Positions 26,384-34,328 of a stretch of DNA of 64,000 nucleotides are shown in pieces. The position numbers were made by a program, and so were the translations under genes. The notes beneath the pieces are model-generated. The model was not told the origin of the DNA. It saw only the letters and a program-made list of their open reading frames with translations, and ran no database searches. The DNA comes from Flavobacteriales bacterium (lineage in GTDB: Bacteria; Bacteroidota; Bacteroidia; NS11-12g; UBA9320). How positions within the stretch are numbered: position 1 is the stretch's first letter; every line of letters starts with the position of its first letter. The DNA lies in assembly GCA_020635455.1 (NCBI GenBank), contig JACJZT010000004.1:124001-188000 (forward strand), given 5' to 3'.

Positions 26384-27817
26384 ATGCGTATGACTTATAG
26401 AAAAAGTATCACATTGGCCATTATAGCCACTGCGTTCTTATTGCCTTCTTCCTGTAGCAAGAAGCAAAGTTCATCTACAACAGGATGGAAATACAATAAT
26501 GCCAAATGGGGAGGATTTGAAACGCATGATTATGCAGGTCAGGAAACCGGACCGGGACTGGTATTGATAGAAGGTGGTTCATTCACCATGGGATCCAGTG
26601 AGCAGGATGTAACTCACGAACACAATAACATCGAAAGAAGGATTACCGTTCCTTCTTTTTATATGGACGAAACCGAAGTTAGCAACCTTCATTATCTTGA
26701 ATATCTGCACTGGTTGGGAAGGGTTTTTGTGGATTATCCTGAAGTTTATAAGCAAGCTTTACCGGATTCTTTGTGCTGGAGAGATAAGCTAGCCTATAAT
26801 GAGCCGTACGTAGAATATTATTTCAGACATCCTGCATATAAAAATTATCCTGTGGTTGGTGTGAACTGGCTTCAGGCAACGGCCTATGCTGCCTGGAGAA
26901 CCGACAGGGTAAATGAATATATACTGATCCGGGAAGGCATCCTTAAGCCGGACGCTGCTCAGGTCAATGAAGAAAACTTCAATACGAACGCTTACCTGGT
27001 TGGTCAGTATGATGGAAAAAAAGGAAAACGAGAGTTGAGAAGCATAATGCAAAAAGGTACACGTAAGGTTAGAATGGAAGACGGTATCTTTTTACCGGAC
27101 TACAGACTCCCAACTGAAGCTGAATGGGAATTTGCTGCAATTGGTAACCTCGGACAGTCTAATTATGAAAACATCAATGCCAAGAAAATTTATTCCTGGG
27201 GCGGACTTACTACGAGAAATCAAGGAGGAAAGGAGAAGAACAGAGGTTACATGATGGCGAACTTCAAACGTGACCGAGGTGATCAGGCCGGTATTGCCGG
27301 ACAATTAAACGACGGTGCATTTATTACCACTGAAGTTTTTTCATACTGGCCAAATGACGTTGGACTGTATAACATGAGTGGTAACGTAAGCGAATGGGTG
27401 ATGGATGTTTATCGTCCTTTATCGTATGAAGACATGACCGATTTCAATGCCCACAGAGGTAACGTATACAAGAAGAAAAGACTGGATGCTGATGGTTACG
27501 TGGACATTAAAGACAGTTTGGGAAGATTGATCATGGACCCGGTAACAGAAGAAGAAAATCAGAAAAGAAGAAACTATAAAAAATCAGATAACATGGGTTA
27601 CCTTGACGAAGAAACCTATGCTGATGGAGAACAGGGTTATGACTATGGTGTATCTTCTTTGATCAACAATAAGGCCAGAGTGTATAAAGGTGCAAGCTGG
27701 AATGACAGAGCATATTGGATGAGTCCCGGAACACGCAGATATCTTGATGAAGAACAAGATCTGTCAACACTTGGTTTCAGATGTGCCATGCACAGGGTTG
27801 GATCCAGTAAAAATTAA
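26384..27817 (+). CDS. gldJ: Gliding motility/T9SS lipoprotein GldJ
   Basis: A 477-residue lipoprotein with the formylglycine-generating-enzyme (SUMF1) fold but a structural role. The signal peptide ends in lipobox LPSSC. Next come TGWKYNNAKWGGF and QETGPGLVLIEGGSFTMGSSEQDVTHEHNN, matching GldJ rather than the related GldK, then MDETEVSN, RLPTEAEWEFAA, SGNVSEWV and a C-terminal GFRCAMHR of the fold. GldJ stabilises the gliding motor and the secretion system in Flavobacterium. In F. johnsoniae gldJ sits beside porU and porV; here a PorP/SprF gene is between them. Position and motifs agree. Confidence 0.88.
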   Translation: MRMTYRKSITLAIIATAFLLPSSCSKKQSSSTTGWKYNNAKWGGFETHDYAGQETGPGLVLIEGGSFTMGSSEQDVTHEHNNIERRITVPSFYMDETEVSNLHYLEYLHWLGRVFVDYPEVYKQALPDSLCWRDKLAYNEPYVEYYFRHPAYKNYPVVGVNWLQATAYAAWRTDRVNEYILIREGILKPDAAQVNEENFNTNAYLVGQYDGKKGKRELRSIMQKGTRKVRMEDGIFLPDYRLPTEAEWEFAAIGNLGQSNYENINAKKIYSWGGLTTRNQGGKEKNRGYMMANFKRDRGDQAGIAGQLNDGAFITTEVFSYWPNDVGLYNMSGNVSEWVMDVYRPLSYEDMTDFNAHRGNVYKKKRLDADGYVDIKDSLGRLIMDPVTEEENQKRRNYKKSDNMGYLDEETYADGEQGYDYGVSSLINNKARVYKGASWNDRAYWMSPGTRRYLDEEQDLSTLGFRCAMHRVGSSKN

Positions 27818-27832
27818 GCAAAAATATTTCAG

Positions 27833-27862
27833 AAAGCCACTTCCAACGAAGTGGCTTTTTTT
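27833..27862 (+). terminator. Rho-independent terminator after gldJ
   Basis: AAAGCCACTT/AAGTGGCTTT with a 6-nt loop and seven T, 15 nt after the gldJ stop. The stem is nearly the same as that between lon and porV. Confidence 0.88.
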
Positions 27863-27992
27863 ATGCATATTATTTAACAAAACAAAACCATAACTGCCAT
27901 TTCATGACTTGCAATCAGCACGATGTTGTGATGTCCTAAAATTTCTGACGCTTCCATTCTTGATTTTATTATTTTAGTGTTTAATTTGTAGC

Positions 27993-29189
27993 TTGAACGA
28001 AACAAATTTAGCCGACAGAGTAAGTTATTTCAACGAATCCCAAACGCTTGAAATGGCCAAGAAAGCCAGGGAATTGGCCGCAGAAGGAACTAAGGTTATT
28101 AATTTGAGTTTGGGAGAGCCTGATTTTCAGACACCACCCCATATTATTGAATCTGCCAAGGATGCCATGGATATGGGTTTTACTAAATATACTCCTGTAG
28201 CCGGATTTCTCGACTTGCGGGAAGCAATTTCAAGAAAATTCAAACTGGAAAACAACCTCGATTATGCACCGGATCAGATCGTGGTATCCTGCGGTGCTAA
28301 ACATTCCATTATGAATGTTATTCTGTCTCTCATTAATCCGGGTGATGAAGTGATCGTTCCGGTACCCTATTGGGTGAGCTATTCCGAAATGATCAAACTT
28401 GCATCCGGTATTCCTGTTTTTGTTGATTCAAATGTAGAAAACAATTACAAATCCAAAGCCCGGGATTTTGAAGCAGTAATTAGTGATAAAACAAAAATGT
28501 TTTTGTTTTCTTCGCCCTGTAACCCGAGTGGAACCGTTTACAGTAAAAATGAGCTGGCTGAAATCGCAGAAATGTTTTCAAAATATCCGAATATTTACAT
28601 TGTTTCGGATGAGATCTATGAACATATAAATTTCGTGTCGAAACACGAAAGTATTGGTCAGTTTAAATCGATCGCCGACCGGGTGATCACGGTAAACGGA
28701 GTTGCAAAAGCCTTCGCCATGACAGGCTGGAGGATAGGATATATAGGAGCACCAAAATTCATTGCAAAAGCGTGTGAAAAAATTCAGGGGCAATTTACTT
28801 CCGGTGCCAACAGTATCGCACAGAAAGCAGCATTAACTGCAATTTCCACATCTCTTGAGCCAACCAAAAAAATGTGTCATGAGTTTCTCAACCGAAGAAA
28901 CCTCGTTATTAAACGACTCGGCGAACTTGAACATGTTAAAGCCAATGTTCCGGAAGGTGCATTTTATGTATTTCCCGATTTTGGATATTACATTGGAAAA
29001 ACCATCAAAGGAACTCATATTGGCTCTACAAAAGACCTTTGTTATTATTTATTAAATCAGGCTCATGTATCAACCGTTTCGGGTGAAGCATTCGGGAAGA
29101 AAGATTGTATCCGAATTTCTTACGCTACAAGTGAGTCGGAACTGAATGAAGCCTTCGACAAAATTAAATATGCGCTTTCGGGTGTATAA
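27993..29189 (+). CDS. Class I aminotransferase (aspartate aminotransferase type)
   Basis: A 398-residue PLP-dependent aminotransferase of fold type I, subgroup Iγ-like aspartate aminotransferases. It shows NLSLGEPDFQTPPHI near residue 38, SSPCNPSGTVYSKNEL, SDEIYEHI and the Schiff-base lysine region VNGVAKAFAMTGWRIGY. The start is a TTG at 27993: upstream the frame is closed by a stop, and the next ATG (residue 20) would lose conserved SYFNESQTLEM residues. It could transaminate aspartate or another amino acid; substrate is not certain. It stands alone between the gldJ terminator and the sugar kinase gene. Confidence 0.85.
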   Translation: MNETNLADRVSYFNESQTLEMAKKARELAAEGTKVINLSLGEPDFQTPPHIIESAKDAMDMGFTKYTPVAGFLDLREAISRKFKLENNLDYAPDQIVVSCGAKHSIMNVILSLINPGDEVIVPVPYWVSYSEMIKLASGIPVFVDSNVENNYKSKARDFEAVISDKTKMFLFSSPCNPSGTVYSKNELAEIAEMFSKYPNIYIVSDEIYEHINFVSKHESIGQFKSIADRVITVNGVAKAFAMTGWRIGYIGAPKFIAKACEKIQGQFTSGANSIAQKAALTAISTSLEPTKKMCHEFLNRRNLVIKRLGELEHVKANVPEGAFYVFPDFGYYIGKTIKGTHIGSTKDLCYYLLNQAHVSTVSGEAFGKKDCIRISYATSESELNEAFDKIKYALSGV

Positions 29190-29234
29190 TTCCGGCATTT
29201 AAAGTTTTATCGAATATCCTCACGAACATTTTTA

Positions 29235-30215
29235 ATGTCAATCAACCAACAAATAAACTCCTTTTCATCTCTCAGGGTACTGGTAATCGGCGATTCGATG
29301 ATCGATGCCTATTACATGGGTGAGATAAACCGAATGTCTCCGGAAGCTCCCGTTCCGATCGTCTCATTCAATAAAAAAGACCATCGCCCCGGGGGAGCTG
29401 CAAATGTGGCCCTCAATCTTAAAAGTTTAGGAGCATCGGTGGCCATTTGTACCGTGGCAGGAGAAGACCCCGAAGGGCATGAATTAAAAAATTTGCTTGC
29501 GGTTGAAGGAATTGAGGTAGATGGCATTTTTTTCGACTCACAAAGACCAACCACGGTCAAAACCCGGGTGATCGCTGCCGAAAAACATTTGCTCCGCATG
29601 GATCATGAAAGCCTGGAACCGATTAACCGTGAATTGGAAGAAAAAATACTACTTCATCTTGAATCGACCCTTTCAGGTTATGATGCCGTGATACTTGAGG
29701 ATTACAATAAGGGAATGTTAACCCCCAGAATCATCGACAAAACCCTTGATCTTGCCGAAACGGCAAATGTTATTACTGTTGTTGATCCCAAAAAAGACAA
29801 TTTTCTAAGATACAAAAAATGCACTTTGTTTAAACCAAACAAGAAAGAAATTAAAGAAGGACTTCCAACTTCCAACGACCTTTCAGACACCTTTCAACTC
29901 GACCAGGCTGCCGGAGAATTAATGAGTATATTAGGTTGTAAGTACATCATGATAACCTTATCAGAAGATGGGGTATTCATAAAATCTTCTACAGAATACA
30001 AACATATTAAGGCACATGAAAGAATCATCACCGATGTGAGTGGTGCAGGAGATACCGTTGTCAGCGTGACCGCACTTGCGCTCGCATCCGGAATGAACAC
30101 AGGGGAGGTTGGTGAACTGGCAAATCTATCCGGTGGGCTGGTTTGTCAAAAAGTTGGAGTGGTACCTTTAAAACTTGAAGAATTAAAATCAGAAGTTAAA
30201 CGGCTGAATCTTTAA
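29235..30215 (+). CDS. PfkB-family kinase, heptose-7-phosphate kinase type (RfaE1)
   Basis: A 326-residue ribokinase-family sugar kinase. The opening VIGDSMIDAYYMGEINRMSPEAPVPIV and RPGGAANVALNLKSLG are characteristic of RfaE/HldE domain I, which phosphorylates D-glycero-beta-D-manno-heptose 7-phosphate for LPS or surface glycan synthesis. The catalytic base motif is DVSGAGDTVV near residue 260. It is a single-domain protein, without the nucleotidyltransferase half of HldE. PfkB members differ in substrate, so the heptose role is likely but not proven. It lies 45 nt downstream of the aminotransferase, perhaps in the same transcript. Confidence 0.75.
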   Translation: MSINQQINSFSSLRVLVIGDSMIDAYYMGEINRMSPEAPVPIVSFNKKDHRPGGAANVALNLKSLGASVAICTVAGEDPEGHELKNLLAVEGIEVDGIFFDSQRPTTVKTRVIAAEKHLLRMDHESLEPINRELEEKILLHLESTLSGYDAVILEDYNKGMLTPRIIDKTLDLAETANVITVVDPKKDNFLRYKKCTLFKPNKKEIKEGLPTSNDLSDTFQLDQAAGELMSILGCKYIMITLSEDGVFIKSSTEYKHIKAHERIITDVSGAGDTVVSVTALALASGMNTGEVGELANLSGGLVCQKVGVVPLKLEELKSEVKRLNL

Positions 30216-30261
30216 TTCTCATTATTTATTCACCTGCCATTTATCTTAAATCAGTAAATCA

Positions 30262-30269
30262 TACTTTTG
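30262..30269 (+). promoter_or_regulatory. Possible -7 element of purH
   Basis: TACTTTTG fits TAnnTTTG and ends only 8 nt before the purH ATG. No clear TTG at -33. If used, the mRNA would have almost no leader. Confidence 0.4.
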
Positions 30270-30277
30270 CGGGGCCT

Positions 30278-31768
30278 ATGAAAAAAATTAATACCGCGCT
30301 GATCTCTGTATATTCAAAAGATGGACTTAAGCCCATTGTTAAAATTTTAGACGAACTGGGCGTAAACCTGATCTCAACCGGTGGTACACAAACCTATCTT
30401 GAACAATTGGGTGTGAAAGTTCAACCTGTTGAAGAAATTACAGGTTACCCTTCGATCCTTGGTGGCAGAGTAAAAACACTACACCCCGGAATTTTCGGCG
30501 GAATATTGTATCGTAGAGAACAAGAACAGGATGTTGAGGAGATCACGAAATTCAGCATCCCATCCATTGACCTGATAATTGTAGACCTCTACCCCTTTGA
30601 AGAAACCCTTAAGCAAGGCGGAACAGAATCAGAGATTATTGAAAAAATTGACATAGGCGGGGTTAGTCTGATCCGTGCAGCAGCTAAAAATTATAAGGAT
30701 ACATTGGTTGTTTCAAACCAGGGATTGTATTCCGATCTGCTTAATTTATTGAATACCAAAAAGGGCTCTTCTGAAACGGAAGATCGAAAATTCTTCGCAG
30801 CAAAGGCATTTGAAACCACACAACATTACGACAATGCCATCCAACAGTATTTCAATTCGATTAAGACCAGCGCACTACGATATGGTGAAAACCCCCATCA
30901 GGAGGCTTATTTTACAGGAAACCTTGATCGATTGTTCAAACAATTGAACGGCAAGGAACTTTCCTATAATAATTTACTGGATATAGAATCGGCACTTTTG
31001 CTCGTTCAGGATTTTAATAAAGAACAAAATGCCTTTGCCATAATAAAGCACAACAATGCATGCGGAATGGCAATAGGCAGTACCGTCAAAGAATCCTACG
31101 AGAAAGCTCTTGCTGCCGACCCTGTATCTGCATTTGGCGGTATTCTGTGCACAAATCAGTTGATCGATCTCAACACGGCCACACGCATTCACGATCTATT
31201 CTTTGAGGTTCTTATGGCACCGGGGTACGAGCCCGAGGCTTTTAAATTACTGACCGAAAAAAAGAACCGGATCATACTTCAGATTGAAGGAAGAATAGAA
31301 GATAAAAAAATACACCGTTCCTTATTGAATGGCTTTGTAACACAAGACAGGGATCAAAAAACTGAATCATCGGATGATCTCAGGTTTGTTACCAAAGTCA
31401 GACCTGACGCATCTGAAACCGAAGATCTATTAATGGCAAATATTTTGGTTAAACACACAAAATCAAATGCTATAATCCTGGTAAAAGACAAACAACTCCT
31501 CGCTTCCGGAACCGGACAAACCAGCAGGGTTGATGCCCTTCAACAGGCCATTCATAAGGCTAAACATTTTGGATTCGATCTAAAAGGTGCTTGTATGGCC
31601 AGCGATGCGTTTTTCCCCTTCCCCGACTGTGTTGAAATTGCAAACCAGGCGGGAATTGATTCTATTATTCAACCCGGAGGATCGATCAAGGATCAACTTT
31701 CAATAGATTACTGCGACGAGCACAACATGAAAATGGTAATGACCGGTTTCCGGCATTTTAAGCACTAA
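30278..31768 (+). CDS. purH: Bifunctional AICAR transformylase/IMP cyclohydrolase
   Basis: A 496-residue PurH, catalysing the last two steps of purine synthesis. The N-terminal cyclohydrolase domain (MGS-like) has ALISVYSKDGL, ISTGGTQTYL and GGRVKTLHPGIFGGIL. The transformylase domain starts near residue 190 and holds SALRYGENPHQEAYFTG, the KHNNACGMA motif, and AADPVSAFGGIL. The C-terminus SDAFFPFPD...QPGGSIKDQ completes the fold. Length is a little short compared with about 510-530 in other bacteria, within family range. It is followed after 174 nt by mreB, so it is probably transcribed on its own. Confidence 0.96.
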   Translation: MKKINTALISVYSKDGLKPIVKILDELGVNLISTGGTQTYLEQLGVKVQPVEEITGYPSILGGRVKTLHPGIFGGILYRREQEQDVEEITKFSIPSIDLIIVDLYPFEETLKQGGTESEIIEKIDIGGVSLIRAAAKNYKDTLVVSNQGLYSDLLNLLNTKKGSSETEDRKFFAAKAFETTQHYDNAIQQYFNSIKTSALRYGENPHQEAYFTGNLDRLFKQLNGKELSYNNLLDIESALLLVQDFNKEQNAFAIIKHNNACGMAIGSTVKESYEKALAADPVSAFGGILCTNQLIDLNTATRIHDLFFEVLMAPGYEPEAFKLLTEKKNRIILQIEGRIEDKKIHRSLLNGFVTQDRDQKTESSDDLRFVTKVRPDASETEDLLMANILVKHTKSNAIILVKDKQLLASGTGQTSRVDALQQAIHKAKHFGFDLKGACMASDAFFPFPDCVEIANQAGIDSIIQPGGSIKDQLSIDYCDEHNMKMVMTGFRHFKH

Positions 31769-31908
31769 AAATATTCTGTATCCTAAAATAAGACCTGAAT
31801 TTAAGGCGTTATATTTAAACTGGTCTTATAATTTCCTAAATAGTAGAATACTGTAAAAAGTGTATATAATTATTTTTCAAAGTCCTATTAAACTAAGCAT
31901 TTACACAA

Positions 31909-31916
31909 TAAATTTG
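31909..31916 (+). promoter_or_regulatory. Possible -7 element of mreB
   Basis: TAAATTTG, the same element as in front of rpsA, ends 26 nt before the mreB ATG. No TTG at the best -33 distance, so the call rests on the -7 match. Confidence 0.45.
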
Positions 31917-31942
31917 TGGTTCAATAAACACCTTTCGCTTTA

Positions 31943-32965
31943 ATGGGCATATTTAATTTTTTAACACAAGAGTTGGCTATAGATCTTGGTACAGCGAACA
32001 CCCTGATCGTCAACAAAGATAAAGTAGTGGTTGATGAACCATCGATCATTGCCAAGAACAGAACCACCGGCGAGATCATTGCCATTGGTAAGGAAGCCCA
32101 GAAAATGCATGGCAAGGCCCATGAGAATATTAAAACCATCCGGCCTTTAAAAGATGGTGTAATTGCAGACTTTGAAGCTGCTGAGCAAATGATTCGCGGA
32201 ATGATCAAGTTGATCAACCCGAACAAAACTTTATTCAAACCCCAACTCCGAATGGTAATTTGCATTCCATCGGGTATTACAGAAGTTGAAAAAAGAGCCG
32301 TTAAGGAATCGGCTGAAAGAGCCGGGGCTAAGGAAGTATATCTTATCCACGAACCTATGGCCGCCGCCATTGGTATAGGCATTGATGTTGCTGAACCCAT
32401 GGGAAATATGATCATTGACATAGGAGGAGGCACCACAGAAATAGCGGTTATCGCTCTTTCAGGTATTGTTTGTGACCAGAGTATTCGAGTAGCAGGAGAC
32501 GATTTTACTGAAGATATCATTGAATATATGCGTCGTCAGCACAATTTGCTGATTGGTGAAAGAACCGGTGAAATAATTAAGATCGAGGTTGGATCTGCGT
32601 TGCCCGAACTTGATAATCCACCGGACGATTACCCTGTAAATGGAAGGGATCTTATGACCGGTATACCTAAACAAATTCATATTTCGTATTCCGAAATAGC
32701 ACTTGCATTGGATAAATCCATTTCCAAAATAGAAGAAGCTGTACTGAAAGCTCTTGAGCTTACTCCTCCTGAGCTAAGTGCCGATATCTATAAAACCGGA
32801 CTCTATCTTACCGGAGGAGGGGCTCTTTTGAGAGGCCTGGACAAAAGGATATCGATCAAATCCAAATTGCCGGTATACGTTGCCGAAGATCCACTAAGAG
32901 CAGTAGTTCGGGGAACCGCATACGCACTTAAAAACCTGGATTCTTTTAAGTCAATTATGCAGTAA
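31943..32965 (+). CDS. mreB: Rod shape-determining protein MreB
   Basis: A 340-residue bacterial actin homologue that directs lateral cell-wall synthesis. ATP-binding motifs of the actin fold are clear: LAIDLGTANTLI (phosphate 1), IIDIGGGTTEIAVI (phosphate 2) and YLTGGGALLRGLDKRI (adenosine). The early VVDEPSIIAKN is typical for MreB. It heads the cluster mreB-mreC-mreD-mrdA-rodA, the standard elongasome gene set, with very small gaps, so they form an operon. It predicts a rod-shaped cell. Length is typical. Confidence 0.97.
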   Translation: MGIFNFLTQELAIDLGTANTLIVNKDKVVVDEPSIIAKNRTTGEIIAIGKEAQKMHGKAHENIKTIRPLKDGVIADFEAAEQMIRGMIKLINPNKTLFKPQLRMVICIPSGITEVEKRAVKESAERAGAKEVYLIHEPMAAAIGIGIDVAEPMGNMIIDIGGGTTEIAVIALSGIVCDQSIRVAGDDFTEDIIEYMRRQHNLLIGERTGEIIKIEVGSALPELDNPPDDYPVNGRDLMTGIPKQIHISYSEIALALDKSISKIEEAVLKALELTPPELSADIYKTGLYLTGGGALLRGLDKRISIKSKLPVYVAEDPLRAVVRGTAYALKNLDSFKSIMQ

Positions 32966-32986
32966 ACATAACTATGGAGGATATAA

Positions 32987-33820
32987 ATGCGTAATTTCTT
33001 CCTCTTTATACAGCGTTATTATCACTTGTTTTTATTTCTTTTTCTGGAAATAATTTCCCTTTACAGCATTTATCAGTTCAACACCTATCATCATGCTGTT
33101 ATGCTGAACAGCTCAAACAATATCCTGGGAAAGATCAATGAGGTTAATTCAAACATCATGACCTATTTTTCCTTGTTTGAAGAAAATGAAAGACTTCAGA
33201 AAGAAAACATTGATCTCAGAAAGCGTATTATCGATTCTTATTATGTTGAGCATGGAGATACCGTTCGTATGTCGGACACCAGTTTTAAACAAAAGTTTAC
33301 CTACATAGCAGGAACCGTTGTTCAAAACTCAACCGACCAGGCAAATAATTATCTCATTATAGACAAAGGAACCGCTAATGGCGTTACAAAACATATGGGA
33401 GTTATCTGTCCGGAAGGTATTGTTGGCGTGATCGTGAACGTTTCTGAAAATTTCAGCATTGCAATGTCGGTACTAAACAGTAAATTCAAAGTTACACCAA
33501 AACTTACCGGAAACACCTCCATTGGTCGGTTGATCTGGGATGGGAATTCACCTTACTTTGCACGAATCGAAGGAATTAACCGATACAATCTCATCAAAAA
33601 AGGAGATCCTGTTTATACAAGTCCATACTCTTCCATTTTTCCGGATAACATAAAAATCGGTACCGTATCCGAATCCAAAAATATTCAGGGGACCAACCTT
33701 CTGGATGTCAAAATCAGATTATCTACACGTTTTACGAACCTGAGATCGGTGTATATTGTTAAGAACATCCAGATAAATGAAATAAAAACACTCGAAAACG
33801 AAACCACAATTGACAATTAA
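32987..33820 (+). CDS. mreC: Rod shape-determining protein MreC
   Basis: A 277-residue periplasmic scaffold of the elongasome, linking MreB to PBP2. One N-terminal membrane segment (FLFIQRYYHLFLFLFLEIISLYSI), then a coiled coil (NEVNSNIMTYFSLFEENERLQKENIDLRKRI region) and a beta-rich domain starting near residue 100 (YIAGTVVQNSTDQANNYLIIDKGTANGV). The start ATG is preceded at 6 nt by GGAGG, one of the few Shine-Dalgarno-like sites in this window. It follows mreB by 21 nt and overlaps mreD by 11 nt. Confidence 0.93.
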   Translation: MRNFFLFIQRYYHLFLFLFLEIISLYSIYQFNTYHHAVMLNSSNNILGKINEVNSNIMTYFSLFEENERLQKENIDLRKRIIDSYYVEHGDTVRMSDTSFKQKFTYIAGTVVQNSTDQANNYLIIDKGTANGVTKHMGVICPEGIVGVIVNVSENFSIAMSVLNSKFKVTPKLTGNTSIGRLIWDGNSPYFARIEGINRYNLIKKGDPVYTSPYSSIFPDNIKIGTVSESKNIQGTNLLDVKIRLSTRFTNLRSVYIVKNIQINEIKTLENETTIDN

Positions 33821-34328
33821 CATTATCAGACATATCATCTCTTTTATCCTGTTAGCCTTGTTACAGGTGTTTGTTCTGAACAATGTTAATATAAATGGTT
33901 TTATCAATCCTCAGGTTTTTATAATGTTTTTACTGTTGCTGCCCATTAACGCTGAGATATGGTTGTGTTTGATCGCCGGATTTGTCAGTGGGGCAATTAT
34001 GGATGGCTTATCCAACACTTATGGTATTCATGCATTTAGTGGTACGGCTTTAGGTTACTTTCGTTACTACTACATAAAATATTCTCTGGATAAAGAAACC
34101 ATTGAAAAAGCTGTTTCACCCAATATAAGAAACATCAACTTTGGATGGCACCTTTTGTATCTGGGTATTTGTTCCGTTTTTTATCACTGGCTTGCCTTTC
34201 TGATGGAATCCTTCACTTTTGCAGGAATAACCATAATGTCACAAAAAGCCTTGATCAGTGGTTTGCTGGCTGCTTTCCTTATGATCCTGATTGGTTTTAT
34301 TTTTAGTAAAAAAACAACCAATGTCTGA
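33810..34328 (+). CDS. mreD: Rod shape-determining protein MreD
   Basis: A 172-residue integral membrane protein with about five hydrophobic segments and no large loop. The sequence is poorly conserved, as is usual for MreD, but FxNPQVFIMFLLLLPINA and the position between mreC and mrdA identify it. The start is a TTG at 33810 that overlaps the mreC end by 11 nt; there is no early ATG before the first membrane segment. Its stop overlaps the mrdA start by 8 nt, which fits translational coupling through the whole cluster. Confidence 0.85.
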   Translation: MTINIIRHIISFILLALLQVFVLNNVNINGFINPQVFIMFLLLLPINAEIWLCLIAGFVSGAIMDGLSNTYGIHAFSGTALGYFRYYYIKYSLDKETIEKAVSPNIRNINFGWHLLYLGICSVFYHWLAFLMESFTFAGITIMSQKALISGLLAAFLMILIGFIFSKKTTNV

